The translations under genes were made by a program, and so were the position numbers. The notes below the pieces were generated by a model. That model did not search any database. It saw only the letters and a program-made list of their open reading frames with translations, and was not told where the DNA came from. Positions 42,994 to 51,427 of a DNA stretch of 64,000 bases are shown piece after piece; positions within the stretch are counted from its first letter, which is position 1, and every line of letters begins with the position of its first letter. The stretch is from Streptomyces nitrosporeus (lineage in GTDB: Bacteria > Actinomycetota > Actinomycetes > Streptomycetales > Streptomycetaceae): assembly GCF_008704555.1 (NCBI RefSeq), contig NZ_CP023702.1, positions 3,968,001 through 4,032,000 on the forward strand, read 5' to 3'.

Positions 42994-43569
42994 GTGCTTC
43001 TCTCAGACAAGGACATCCGGGCCGAGATCGACGCCGGACGTGTACGCATTGATCCGTTCGATGCGTCGATGATTCAGCCATCGAGCATCGATGTGCGGCT
43101 CGACCGCTATTTCCGGGTGTTCGAGAACCACCGCTATCCGCACATCGACCCCGCGGTCGAGCAGACGGACCTGACCCGCACGGTCGAGCCGGAGGGGGAC
43201 GACGCCTTCATCCTGCACCCCGGGGAATTCGTGCTGGCGTCGACGTACGAGGTCATCTCGCTCCCCGACGACCTGGCGTCGCGGCTGGAGGGGAAGAGTT
43301 CGCTGGGCCGGCTCGGGCTGGTGACGCATTCGACGGCCGGGTTCATCGACCCCGGGTTCTCCGGGCACGTGACCCTTGAGCTGTCGAATCTCGCGACGCT
43401 GCCGATAAAGCTGTGGCCCGGGATGAAGATCGGGCAGCTGTGCATGTTCCGGCTGAGCTCGCCTTCCGAGTTCCCGTACGGTTCCGAGCGGTACGGGTCG
43501 CGGTACCAGGGGCAGCGAGGGCCGACCGCCTCGCGTTCGTACATGAACTTCCATCGGACTCAGGTGTGA
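42994..43569 (+). CDS. dcd: dCTP deaminase
   Basis: 191 aa from GTG 42994, the standard length. MLLSDKDIRAEIDAGRVRIDPFD and IQPSSIDVRLDRYFRVF start the protein. The active-site region is EGKSSLGRLGLVTHSTAGFIDPGFSGHVTLELSN with its catalytic Glu, and the C-terminal YQGQRGPTASR closes over the nucleotide. It converts dCTP to dUTP, or directly to dUMP if bifunctional, for thymidylate synthesis. A phosphoribosyltransferase gene follows 5 bases later, forming an operon. Confidence 0.97.
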   Translation: MLLSDKDIRAEIDAGRVRIDPFDASMIQPSSIDVRLDRYFRVFENHRYPHIDPAVEQTDLTRTVEPEGDDAFILHPGEFVLASTYEVISLPDDLASRLEGKSSLGRLGLVTHSTAGFIDPGFSGHVTLELSNLATLPIKLWPGMKIGQLCMFRLSSPSEFPYGSERYGSRYQGQRGPTASRSYMNFHRTQV

Positions 43570-43574
43570 TCGGT

Positions 43575-44075
43575 ATGGCTGGTGAGGAACGGGAGAACCT
43601 GACGTACGACGCCTTCGGGCATGCCGTGCGTGAGCTGGCGCAGACGGTGGCCGACGACGGCTACGTGCCGGACGTGGTACTGAGCATCGCGCGCGGCGGG
43701 GTGTTCGTCGCCGGTGGTCTGGCCTACGCGCTGGACTGCAAGAACATCCACCTGGTGAATGTCGAGTTCTACACCGGGGTGGGGACCACCCTGGAGATGC
43801 CGGTCATGCTGGCGCCGGTACCGAACGCGATCGACTTCACCGAGAAGAAGGTCCTCATCGCCGACGACGTCGCCGACACCGGTAAGACGCTGAAGCTGGT
43901 CCGCGACTTCTGTATCGACCATGTCGCCGAGGTCCGCAGCGCGGTCATCTACGAGAAGCCGCATTCGCTCGTGAAATGCGAGTACGTGTGGAAGAAGACC
44001 GACCAGTGGATCAACTTCCCCTGGAGTGTGGAGAAGCCCGTCGTGCGCCGGCAGGGGCAGGTCCTGGATTCCTGA
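43575..44075 (+). CDS. Phosphoribosyltransferase
   Basis: 166 aa from ATG 43575. VVLSIARGGVFVAGGLAYAL forms the pyrophosphate loop region, and VLIADDVADTGKTLKLV (about residues 95-111) is the PRPP-binding motif. The C-terminus (KKTDQWINFPWSVEKP) resembles hypoxanthine/xanthine-type enzymes. It transfers phosphoribose to a purine-like base, probably in salvage. It is in an operon with dcd, consistent with nucleotide metabolism, and ends at a strong terminator. Confidence 0.9.
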   Translation: MAGEERENLTYDAFGHAVRELAQTVADDGYVPDVVLSIARGGVFVAGGLAYALDCKNIHLVNVEFYTGVGTTLEMPVMLAPVPNAIDFTEKKVLIADDVADTGKTLKLVRDFCIDHVAEVRSAVIYEKPHSLVKCEYVWKKTDQWINFPWSVEKPVVRRQGQVLDS

Positions 44076-44110
44076 CCGGCCGGGACGGCGTCACGCCCGG
44101 ACGGTACGAA

Positions 44111-44143
44111 GGCCCCGGAACCGCGAAAAGCGGTTCCGGGGCC
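44111..44143 (+). terminator. Terminator of the dcd operon
   Basis: Perfect 14-bp stem GGCCCCGGAACCGC/GCGGTTCCGGGGCC with loop GAAAA, followed by CTTT. Confidence 0.9.
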
Positions 44144-44186
44144 CTTTCACGCGGTACGGATGTCGCCGGTGTGGTCGGACCGGGCG

Positions 44187-45110
44187 TCAGATCGTGCCCA
44201 GCTTGATGATCGAGAGCAGGGCGACCAGCTGGATCGCGGAGGCGCCCAGCGCCTTCGGCCACGGCAGGTCGTGCGACTTGCTCACCATCGAGGTGAACAG
44301 CGCTCCGGCCGCCAGCCAGGTCACCCAGCCGAGGATCTGCACCAGGGCGTTCTCGCCGCCCAGGAACAGGGCGAAGACCAGCCGGGGCGCGTCCGTGACC
44401 GACATGATGAGCATGGACAGGCCCACGGTCGGCTGCCAGGAGCCCGTGCCGCCGAGCTGGCGGGCCAGGGTGTGGGTGACGGCACCGAGGACCAGGCCGC
44501 CGATGACGAAACCGATCCCCGTGACGATCACGTACGGGGCCGCGGTGGAGACCTCCGCGTGGATCGCCTCGTCACGTGCCTGGTCGAAGCCGAACAGCGC
44601 GAGCAGGCCGTAGACGAACGTGACGACGAGCGCGGGACCCCAGACCGGGTAGTCGCGCATCTGCCAGAACGTCGGCCCGGGGCGCAGCACCAGGCCGCTC
44701 AGCAGCTGCTTCCAGGGCAGCCGCGGGCCCGAGGGCTGTGCGGGGGCCTGGCCGGCCTGGTAGGTGCTGCCGTCGCCGTACGGGTCCTCGTTGATGCTGA
44801 ACGCCTGGGTGTGCCCGGGGGCGTTGGCGTACGGGTCGTGGTGGGGCGGGGGCTGCGGGCTGGTGTACGGGTCGCCGAAGTACTCCGGCTCCCCGTGGCC
44901 GCCGCCGTGCCCCTGTCCCTGCTGCCTCCCGTGCCCGCCCGTGTACGGAGCGCCCTGGGGGCCGCCGTAGGGTGCGCCGCCCCCGGCCGGAGGCCATGCC
45001 TGCCGGCCGTACGGCGGCGAGGGTGCCTGCGCGCCGTACGGAGGTTGCTGCTGCGGGTGTTGTTGCGGTGTGCGGTTGTCCCGGCCGCGTCCGATCCTGA
45101 ATCCAGCCAC
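44187..45110 (-). CDS. Yip1-family membrane protein
   Basis: 307 aa from GTG 45110 (VAGFRIGRGRD). The first 115 residues are Gly/Pro/Gln/Tyr-rich and disordered. The rest begins LSGLVLRPGPTFWQMRDYPVWGPALVVTFVYGLLALF, the opening of Yip1 domains, and has five predicted membrane segments. Similar Streptomyces proteins are of unknown function. Convergent with dcd; its promoter lies in 45111-45200. Confidence 0.85.
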   Translation of the reverse strand: MAGFRIGRGRDNRTPQQHPQQQPPYGAQAPSPPYGRQAWPPAGGGAPYGGPQGAPYTGGHGRQQGQGHGGGHGEPEYFGDPYTSPQPPPHHDPYANAPGHTQAFSINEDPYGDGSTYQAGQAPAQPSGPRLPWKQLLSGLVLRPGPTFWQMRDYPVWGPALVVTFVYGLLALFGFDQARDEAIHAEVSTAAPYVIVTGIGFVIGGLVLGAVTHTLARQLGGTGSWQPTVGLSMLIMSVTDAPRLVFALFLGGENALVQILGWVTWLAAGALFTSMVSKSHDLPWPKALGASAIQLVALLSIIKLGTI

Positions 45111-45420
45111 CCGTCGAACGTACCTGGTCCATGCGGGTGAGGGGCGGGGCCCCGGCGAACAGGGGCGCCATTGCGGCCTAGCTGTGACATCCCCTAAGGG
45201 AGACCCCTGGCGGGCTTTCCCCACCCCGGTCCTCCGGTGTGCTCCCCGCCCCGGTCCTCCGGTGTACTTTCCGCCCCGGCTCCCGGTGCTTCCTGTCCGC
45301 GCTCTCCGGTGCCCCTGCCCCGGCCCCCCGTCCCGGCCCCGGCCCCCGGACACACGGAAGCGGCCGGTCCTGCCCCCGAGGCAGGTCCGGCCGCTTCCGG
45401 TCACGGCGCCGGTGCGATCC
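45111..45420. other. Intergenic region between the Yip1-like and Fe-S reductase genes
   Basis: No gene is seen. It holds repeats of TCCGGTG and CCCCGGCCCC (45225-45350) and, at its end, the terminator of the Fe-S reductase gene. Confidence 0.4.
45356..45398 (-). terminator. Terminator of the Fe-S reductase gene
   Basis: GGAAGCGGCCGG-T-CCTGCC pairs with GGCAGG-T-CCGGCCGCTTCC around a 5-nt loop (18 pairs, one T/T mismatch), 22 bases after the stop on the minus strand. Confidence 0.8.
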
Positions 45421-47688
45421 CTACTTCACGGGTTCGGGCTCCGGCACGCCGGCGTCCTCGGTGTCGCCCGCGGGGTCGGCGGGGGTCTTCACGGAGTCCA
45501 GGAGGAGCTGTGAGACGTCGACGACCTGGACCGACTCCTTGGCCTTGCCGTCGTTCTTCTTGCCGTTGACCGAGTCGGTCAGCATGACGAGGCAGAACGG
45601 GCAGGCGGTGGAGACGATGTCCGGGTTGAGGGAGAGGGCCTCGTCGACGCGCTCGTTGTTGATGCGCTTGCCGATCCGCTCCTCCATCCACATCCGGGCG
45701 CCGCCGGCGCCGCAGCAGAAGCCGCGCTCCTTGTGGCGGTGCATCTCCTCGTTCCGCAGGCCCGGGACCTTCGCGATGATCTCGCGCGGAGGCGTGTAGA
45801 TCTTGTTGTGGCGGCCCAGGTAGCAGGGGTCGTGGTAGGTGATCAGACCCTCGACCGGGGTCACCGGGACCAGCTTGCCCTCGTCCACCAGGTGCTGGAG
45901 CAGCTGGGTGTGGTGGATGACCTCGTACTCGCCGCCGAGCTGCGGGTACTCGTTGGCGATGGTGTTGAAGCAGTGCGGGCAGGTCGCGACGATCTTCTTC
46001 GACGACTTCGGCTTCTTCGTCTCCGGCTCGTCGTCATCCTCGCCGAACGCCATGTTCAGCATGGCGACGTTCTCCTGGCCGAGCTGCTGGAACAGCGGCT
46101 CGTTGCCGAGGCGGCGGGCGGAGTCACCGGTGCACTTCTCGTCGCCGCCCATGATCGCGAACTTGACGCCCGCGATGTGCAGGAGCTCCGCGAAGGCCTT
46201 CGTGGTCTTCTTCGCCCGGTCCTCCAGGGCGCCGGCGCAGCCGACCCAGTACAGGTAGTCGACCTCGCTGAGGTCCTCGACGTCCTTGCCGACGATCGGG
46301 ACCTCGAAGTCGACCTCCTTGGTCCACTCGACGCGCTGCTTCTTGGCCAGCCCCCAGGGGTTGCCCTTCTTCTCCAGGTTCTTGAGCATCGTGCCCGCCT
46401 CGGACGGGAACGAGGACTCGATCATGACCTGGTAGCGGCGCATGTCGACGATGTGGTCGACGTGCTCGATGTCGACCGGGCACTGCTCGACGCAGGCGCC
46501 GCAGGTGGTGCAGGACCACAGGACGTCCGGGTCGATGACGCCGTTCTCCTCGGCCGTGCCGATCAGCGGGCGCTCGGCCTCCGCGAGGGCGGCGGCGGGG
46601 ACGTCCTTCAGGGCCTCGGCCGGGGCCTTCTCCTCACCCTCCATGTCCTTGCCGCCGCCGGCCAGCAGGTAGGGGGCCTTGGCGTGCGCGTGGTCGCGCA
46701 GCGACATGATCAGCAGCTTGGGGGAGAGCGGCTTGCCGGTGTTCCAGGCGGGGCACTGCGACTGGCAGCGGCCGCACTCGGTGCACGTGGAGAAGTCGAG
46801 GATGCCCTTCCAGGAGAACTGCTCGACCTGGGAGACACCGAAGACGGCGTCCTCGGCCGGGTCCTCCCAGTCGATCTCCTTGCCGCCCGTGGTCATGGGC
46901 TGCAGCGCGCCGAGCGCGACCTCTCCGTCGGCGTTCCGCTTGAACCAGATGTTCGGGAAGCCGAGGAAGCGGTGCCAGGCGACACCCATGTTGGTGTTGA
47001 GCGAGACGGTGATCATCCAGATCAGCGAGGTGCCGATCTTGATCATCGCGGTGAGGTAGATCAGGTTCTGCAGGGTGCCGAGCGAGAGGCCCTTGAAGGC
47101 GAGGACCAGCGGATACGAGACGAAGTACGAGGCCTCGTAGCCCTCGACGTGGTGGATGGCGCCCTCGAGGCCGCGCAGGGCCAGGATCGCCAGGCCGATG
47201 ACCAGGATGACGTACTCGACGAAGTACGCCTGCCAGGCCTTGGAGCCGGCGAAGCGGGACTTGCGGCCGGCCCGGGAGGGCAGGTTGAGCAGTCGGATGG
47301 CCATCAGCGTGACGATGCCGAGCACCGTCATGATGCCGATGAACTCGATGTACATCTCGAACGGCAGCCAGTCGCCGACGACCGGCAGCATCCAGTCGGC
47401 CTGGAAGAGCTGTCCGTACGCCTGGAGCAGCGTCGGCGGCAGGGTCAGGAAGCCGATGGCGACGAACCAGTGGGCGAAGCCGACGATCCCCCACCGGTTC
47501 ATCCGGGTGTGGCCGAGGAACTCCTTGACCAGGGTGATCGTTCGCTGCTTCGGGTTGTCGGTGCGACTGCCTGCCGGCACCGGCTGCCCGATACGGACGA
47601 ACCGGTAGATCTGCGCGACGGCTCGGGCGATGAGCGCAACGCCGACGACGGTCAGCACCAGCGACACGATGATCGCGGCGAGTTGCAT
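45421..47688 (-). CDS. Membrane Fe-S oxidoreductase (HdrDE/EtfD-like)
   Basis: 755 aa from ATG 47688, with GAGGAG upstream. The N-terminal membrane part (about residues 1-260, five to six segments) resembles a NarI-like haem b subunit. Two ferredoxin-type [4Fe-4S] motifs follow (CTECGRCQSQCP; CTTCGACVEQCP), then two CCG domains (CVGCAGALED-like, CPHCF; HDPCYLGRH, GFCCGAGG, CPFC). This fusion matches mycobacterial Rv0338c, known as EtfD, which passes electrons from ETF in fatty-acid oxidation to the quinone pool. Role inferred by family. The operator-like site at 47739 may control it. Confidence 0.9.
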   Translation of the reverse strand: MQLAAIIVSLVLTVVGVALIARAVAQIYRFVRIGQPVPAGSRTDNPKQRTITLVKEFLGHTRMNRWGIVGFAHWFVAIGFLTLPPTLLQAYGQLFQADWMLPVVGDWLPFEMYIEFIGIMTVLGIVTLMAIRLLNLPSRAGRKSRFAGSKAWQAYFVEYVILVIGLAILALRGLEGAIHHVEGYEASYFVSYPLVLAFKGLSLGTLQNLIYLTAMIKIGTSLIWMITVSLNTNMGVAWHRFLGFPNIWFKRNADGEVALGALQPMTTGGKEIDWEDPAEDAVFGVSQVEQFSWKGILDFSTCTECGRCQSQCPAWNTGKPLSPKLLIMSLRDHAHAKAPYLLAGGGKDMEGEEKAPAEALKDVPAAALAEAERPLIGTAEENGVIDPDVLWSCTTCGACVEQCPVDIEHVDHIVDMRRYQVMIESSFPSEAGTMLKNLEKKGNPWGLAKKQRVEWTKEVDFEVPIVGKDVEDLSEVDYLYWVGCAGALEDRAKKTTKAFAELLHIAGVKFAIMGGDEKCTGDSARRLGNEPLFQQLGQENVAMLNMAFGEDDDEPETKKPKSSKKIVATCPHCFNTIANEYPQLGGEYEVIHHTQLLQHLVDEGKLVPVTPVEGLITYHDPCYLGRHNKIYTPPREIIAKVPGLRNEEMHRHKERGFCCGAGGARMWMEERIGKRINNERVDEALSLNPDIVSTACPFCLVMLTDSVNGKKNDGKAKESVQVVDVSQLLLDSVKTPADPAGDTEDAGVPEPEPVK

Positions 47689-47738
47689 TGGGGGCTCCTC
47701 GGGCCTGCGAGGGTGGGATCCAGCGCGTACAAGGGATT

Positions 47739-47756
47739 ACTAAGCAGTAACTTAGT
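47739..47756 (-). promoter_or_regulatory. AT-rich palindrome upstream of the Fe-S reductase gene
   Basis: ACTAAG-CAGTAA-CTTAGT (6-bp arms) starts 50 bases upstream of the start codon, overlapping TTACT-AAGC-AGTAA. It stands out in a 70% GC background and probably marks the promoter with an operator. The regulator is not in the window as far as can be told. Confidence 0.5.
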
Positions 47757-47779
47757 TAGTCTGTGCTGACACTATCCAC

Positions 47780-48550
47780 TTATTCCGCCCCGCTGTAGCC
47801 GGGCAGGCGGTGATCTGTGTCGCTCAGGCGAGCCTTCCCCGGACGGATCGCCCGCAGGCCCTCGCGCAGTCGGAGATGCGCGGTCCGCGCGAGAATCGCC
47901 AGGTCCAGTCCTGTTCCATGATGCTCTGCGTAGTGCGCGTCCAGCAGAGCGGGTTCGTCCCAGGGCATCCGGGAGCGGGCGCGGACCTGTGACAGGCCCG
48001 TCCAGCCGGGGCGCAGTTCCTGCCGCCGGGCGCCGGTCACCGGGCCGCGCAGCGCCGGATGGCCGGGCCGCAGCGGCGGCGGGCCGACCAGGGAGAGGTC
48101 CCCGCGGACGACGTGGGGCAGCCGGGACAGCAGGTCGAGCCGGAACCGCCTGGTCCGCAGCGACCGCAGCTCGAAGGGGCGGCCGCCGAGACCGATCCGC
48201 GTCTCCCGGCGCAGCACGCCTCCCCGGGTCCACGGCGGCCGCAGGGCGAGGGCCAGGGCGGCGAGGGCGAGCGCGGGGGCGGCGGCCAGGAGCAGCAGCG
48301 AGCCGAGGGTCAGGTCCAGGGCGCGCTTCGCGGTCACGGCCGCGAAGCGGGCGGCGACCGCCTCGGTGGCGCGCGCCGCGGCCAGGCGTACCGCGGCCGT
48401 GAGCGCCGCCACCGGGCGGACCGCCGCCGGATGCGCCGCCGCCGGACGGACCGCCACCGGGCGCATCGCGGTCCGGCGTGCCGTGAACGGGTCCGCCGTC
48501 CATCTCCTTCGTGCCACGGTCCGCGCCGCCGTCCGCTTCGGGTTCCGCAT
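47780..48550 (-). CDS. Bacterial sugar transferase (undecaprenyl-phosphate glycosyl-1-P transferase type)
   Basis: 256 aa if it starts at 48550; inner starts such as 48469 are possible because the first 70 residues are an Ala/Arg/Pro-rich repeat (RPVAVRPAAAHPAAVRPVAAL) of doubtful value. The core has the usual membrane helix (KRALDLTLGSLLLLAAAPALALAALAL), RRETRIGLGGRPFELRSLRTRRF, LPHVVRGDLSLVGPPPLRPGH and RPGWTGLSQVRARSRMPWDEP, as in the WbaP/EpsL family. It should transfer a sugar phosphate to a lipid carrier to begin an exopolysaccharide, but no other glycan genes are nearby. Confidence 0.85.
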   Translation of the reverse strand: MRNPKRTAARTVARRRWTADPFTARRTAMRPVAVRPAAAHPAAVRPVAALTAAVRLAAARATEAVAARFAAVTAKRALDLTLGSLLLLAAAPALALAALALALRPPWTRGGVLRRETRIGLGGRPFELRSLRTRRFRLDLLSRLPHVVRGDLSLVGPPPLRPGHPALRGPVTGARRQELRPGWTGLSQVRARSRMPWDEPALLDAHYAEHHGTGLDLAILARTAHLRLREGLRAIRPGKARLSDTDHRLPGYSGAE

Positions 48551-48748
48551 CGCACCTGCCCGGGGATCCGTGACGTTCCTTATGACCGTCTCGCCTGAAT
48601 TTGTGACAGAACGATCCCATGATGCGAAGGTGGGTGGGGGCGTGTGACGCGAGCCACTCCCCGGGTGTCGCGGGGAAGGCGCCGGAGGCGCGGTCGCGCG
48701 GCCGATTTTCAGGAGTCCCCGCAGGTGGGGTCAGGTCCGAGCAGTTAA

Positions 48749-48769
48749 GTTGAGCGTAATTGACTCAGG
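48749..48769 (+). promoter_or_regulatory. Degenerate HAIR element (HspR operator), distal
   Basis: GTTGAGC-N7-ACTCAGG matches the HAIR consensus CTTGAGT-N7-ACTCAAG at 11 of 14 arm positions, about 30 bases upstream of the perfect site. It probably gives cooperative HspR binding. Confidence 0.65.
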
Positions 48770-48800
48770 TCCTTTGACTCCGGTGGACGTGTGATGCATC

Positions 48801-48821
48801 CTTGAGTCAGATCCACTCAAG
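48801..48821 (+). promoter_or_regulatory. Perfect HAIR element (HspR operator) of the dnaK operon
   Basis: CTTGAGT-CAGATCC-ACTCAAG is an exact match to the HAIR consensus, 21 bases before dnaK. A TTGACT at 48774-48779, about 17 bases before CATCCT, may be the -35 element, so HspR would cover the -10 region. Confidence 0.95.
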
Positions 48822-48842
48822 TAGTCAGTTGGAGGAATCGAA

Positions 48843-50696
48843 ATGGCACGTGCGGTCGGCATCGACCTGGGCACGACTAACTCCGTCGTCAGCGTTCTCG
48901 AAGGCGGCGAGCCCACCGTCATCACCAACGCCGAAGGCGCCAGGACCACGCCGTCCGTCGTCGCCTTCGCGAAGAACGGCGAGGTCCTCGTCGGAGAGGT
49001 CGCCAAGCGCCAGGCGGTCACGAACGTCGACAGGACGATCCGTTCGGTCAAGCGCCACATGGGCACCGACTGGAAGATCGAGCTCGACGGCAAGAACTTC
49101 AACCCGCAGCAGATGAGCGCCTTCATCCTGCAGAAGCTGAAGCGCGACGCCGAGGCGTACCTGGGCGAGAAGGTCACCGACGCGGTGATCACCGTCCCGG
49201 CGTACTTCAACGACTCCGAGCGTCAGGCGACGAAGGAGGCCGGTGAGATCGCGGGCCTCAACGTCCTGCGCATCGTCAACGAGCCGACGGCCGCCGCCCT
49301 CGCGTACGGCCTCGACAAGGACGACCAGACGATCCTCGTCTTCGACCTCGGCGGCGGCACCTTCGACGTGTCGCTCCTGGAGATCGGTGACGGCGTCGTC
49401 GAGGTGAAGGCCACCAACGGCGACAACCACCTCGGTGGTGACGACTGGGACCAGCGGGTCGTCGACTACCTGGTGAAGCAGTTCGCCAACGGGCACGGCG
49501 TGGACCTGTCCAAGGACAAGATGGCTCTCCAGCGTCTCCGCGAGGCTGCGGAGAAGGCGAAGATCGAGCTCTCGTCCTCGACCGAGACCACGATCAACCT
49601 GCCCTACATCACGGCGTCGGCCGAAGGCCCGCTGCACCTGGACGAGAAGCTCACGCGCTCGCAGTTCCAGCAGCTGACCGCCGACCTGCTGGACCGGTGC
49701 AAGACGCCGTTCCACAACGTCGTCAAGGACGCGGGCATCCAGCTCTCCGAGATCGACCACGTCGTCCTCGTCGGTGGCTCGACCCGTATGCCGGCCGTCG
49801 CCGAGCTCGTCAAGGAGCTGACCGGCGGCCAGGAGGCCAACAAGGGCGTGAACCCGGACGAGGTCGTCGCCATCGGCGCCTCGCTCCAGGCCGGTGTCCT
49901 CAAGGGCGAGGTCAAGGACGTCCTGCTCCTCGACGTCACCCCGCTGTCCCTCGGCATCGAGACCAAGGGCGGCATCATGACCAAGCTCATCGAGCGCAAC
50001 ACCACGATCCCGACCAAGCGCTCCGAGATCTTCACGACGGCCGAGGACAACCAGCCGTCCGTGCAGATCCAGGTCTACCAGGGCGAGCGCGAGATCGCGG
50101 CGTACAACAAGAAGCTCGGGATGTTCGAGCTGACCGGTCTGCCGCCGGCCCCGCGCGGGGTGCCGCAGATCGAGGTCGCCTTCGACATCGACGCCAACGG
50201 CATCATGCACGTCGCCGCCAAGGACCTCGGCACCGGCAAGGAGCAGAAGATGACCGTCACCGGCGGCTCCTCGCTGCCGAAGGACGAGGTCAACCGGATG
50301 CGCGAAGAGGCCGAGAAGTACGCCGAGGAGGACCACGCCCGCCGCGAGGCCGCCGAGTCGCGCAACCAGGGCGAGCAGCTCGTCTACCAGACCGAGAAGT
50401 TCCTCAAGGACAACGAGGACAAGGTCCCCGGTGACGTGAAGACGGAGGTGGAGACCGCGCTCACCGAGCTGAAGGAGAAGCTCAAGGGCGAGGACACCGC
50501 CGAGATCCGCACGGCCACCGAGAAGGTCGCGGCCGTCTCCCAGAAGCTGGGCCAGGCGATGTACGCCAACTCCCAGGCCGAAGGTGCCGCGCCGGGCGCG
50601 GATGCCGCGGGCGGCGCCCAGGGCAAGGCCGACGACGACGTCGTCGACGCCGAGATCGTGGACGACGAGAAGGACTCGAAGGGCGGTGCGGCGTGA
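48843..50696 (+). CDS. dnaK: Hsp70 chaperone DnaK
   Basis: 617 aa from ATG 48843, with GGAGG upstream. The nucleotide-binding domain (about residues 1-360) opens ARAVGIDLGTTNSVVSVLEGG, with phosphate motifs VFDLGGGTFDVSLLEIG and VVLVGGSTRMPAV. The substrate-binding domain (about 370-500; DVTPLSLGIETKGGIMTKLIERNTTIPT) and helical lid follow, ending in an Asp/Glu-rich tail. ATP-driven refolding of proteins in the cytoplasm. In Streptomyces DnaK is also a co-repressor with HspR. First gene of the dnaK-grpE-dnaJ-hspR operon; its stop overlaps the grpE start. Confidence 0.99.
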   Translation: MARAVGIDLGTTNSVVSVLEGGEPTVITNAEGARTTPSVVAFAKNGEVLVGEVAKRQAVTNVDRTIRSVKRHMGTDWKIELDGKNFNPQQMSAFILQKLKRDAEAYLGEKVTDAVITVPAYFNDSERQATKEAGEIAGLNVLRIVNEPTAAALAYGLDKDDQTILVFDLGGGTFDVSLLEIGDGVVEVKATNGDNHLGGDDWDQRVVDYLVKQFANGHGVDLSKDKMALQRLREAAEKAKIELSSSTETTINLPYITASAEGPLHLDEKLTRSQFQQLTADLLDRCKTPFHNVVKDAGIQLSEIDHVVLVGGSTRMPAVAELVKELTGGQEANKGVNPDEVVAIGASLQAGVLKGEVKDVLLLDVTPLSLGIETKGGIMTKLIERNTTIPTKRSEIFTTAEDNQPSVQIQVYQGEREIAAYNKKLGMFELTGLPPAPRGVPQIEVAFDIDANGIMHVAAKDLGTGKEQKMTVTGGSSLPKDEVNRMREEAEKYAEEDHARREAAESRNQGEQLVYQTEKFLKDNEDKVPGDVKTEVETALTELKEKLKGEDTAEIRTATEKVAAVSQKLGQAMYANSQAEGAAPGADAAGGAQGKADDDVVDAEIVDDEKDSKGGAA

Positions 50697-51337
50697 CCGA
50701 GGAGACTCCGGGCTTCGACGAGAAGCCCGACGTCCCCTCCGGCTCCGACGACGCCGAGCCGAAGGCCGACACCCCCTCCGAGGAGGAGGCGTCGGCCCCG
50801 GCCGGGGACGAACAGCGGACAGTCGCCCTGACGGCGGAGCTGGACCAGGTGCGTACGGCGCTCAGCGAGCGGACGGCGGACCTCCAGCGGCTCCAGGCCG
50901 AGTACCAGAACTACCGGCGCCGGGTGGAGCGCGACCGGGTGACGGTCAAGGAGGTCGCGGTCGCGAACCTCCTGAGCGAGCTCCTGCCCGTGCTCGACGA
51001 CGTCGGCCGGGCGCGGGAGCACGGCGAGCTGGTCGGCGGCTTCAAGTCGGTGGCCGAGTCGCTGGAGACCGTGGTCGCGAAGCTGGGCCTCCAGCAGTTC
51101 GGCAAGGAGGGCGAGCCCTTCGACCCGACGATCCACGAGGCCCTGATGCACAGCTACGCGCCGGACGTCACCGAGACGACCTGCGTGGCCATCCTGCAGC
51201 CGGGATACCGGATCGGGGAGCGCACCATCCGCCCCGCGCGGGTGGCCGTGGCCGAGCCGCAGCCGGGCGCCGCGCCCGCGGCGGCCAAGGAAGAGAAGAA
51301 GGACGACGAGGAGAGCGGTGGCACCGAGGAGGTCTGA
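50693..51337 (+). CDS. grpE: Nucleotide exchange factor GrpE
   Basis: 214 aa from GTG 50693, overlapping dnaK by 4 bases (GTGA). An acidic N-terminal arm (1-45) leads into a long coiled-coil helix (ELDQVRTALSERTADLQRLQAEYQNYRRRVERDR) and the four-helix/beta domain ending FDPTIHEALMH...PGYRIGERTIRPARVAVAEP. A charged Lys/Glu tail follows. It releases ADP from DnaK. Translational coupling keeps it in proportion to DnaK. Confidence 0.98.
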   Translation: MTEETPGFDEKPDVPSGSDDAEPKADTPSEEEASAPAGDEQRTVALTAELDQVRTALSERTADLQRLQAEYQNYRRRVERDRVTVKEVAVANLLSELLPVLDDVGRAREHGELVGGFKSVAESLETVVAKLGLQQFGKEGEPFDPTIHEALMHSYAPDVTETTCVAILQPGYRIGERTIRPARVAVAEPQPGAAPAAAKEEKKDDEESGGTEEV

Positions 51338-51427
51338 CATCAGGTCGGATCGCGGTGCACACCGACGGGGCGTGCGGCCGGCCACGGGGCCGGCCGCACG
51401 GCCGATCGTCCGGGAGGAGGGACGTCG

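Noticed and set aside
45733..47769. A 678-codon plus-strand frame
   Set aside because: Antisense to the Fe-S oxidoreductase, which has clear CxxCxxC and CCG motifs.
48825..50336. A 503-codon minus-strand frame
   Set aside because: Antisense to dnaK; Val/Asp/Leu-rich shadow composition.
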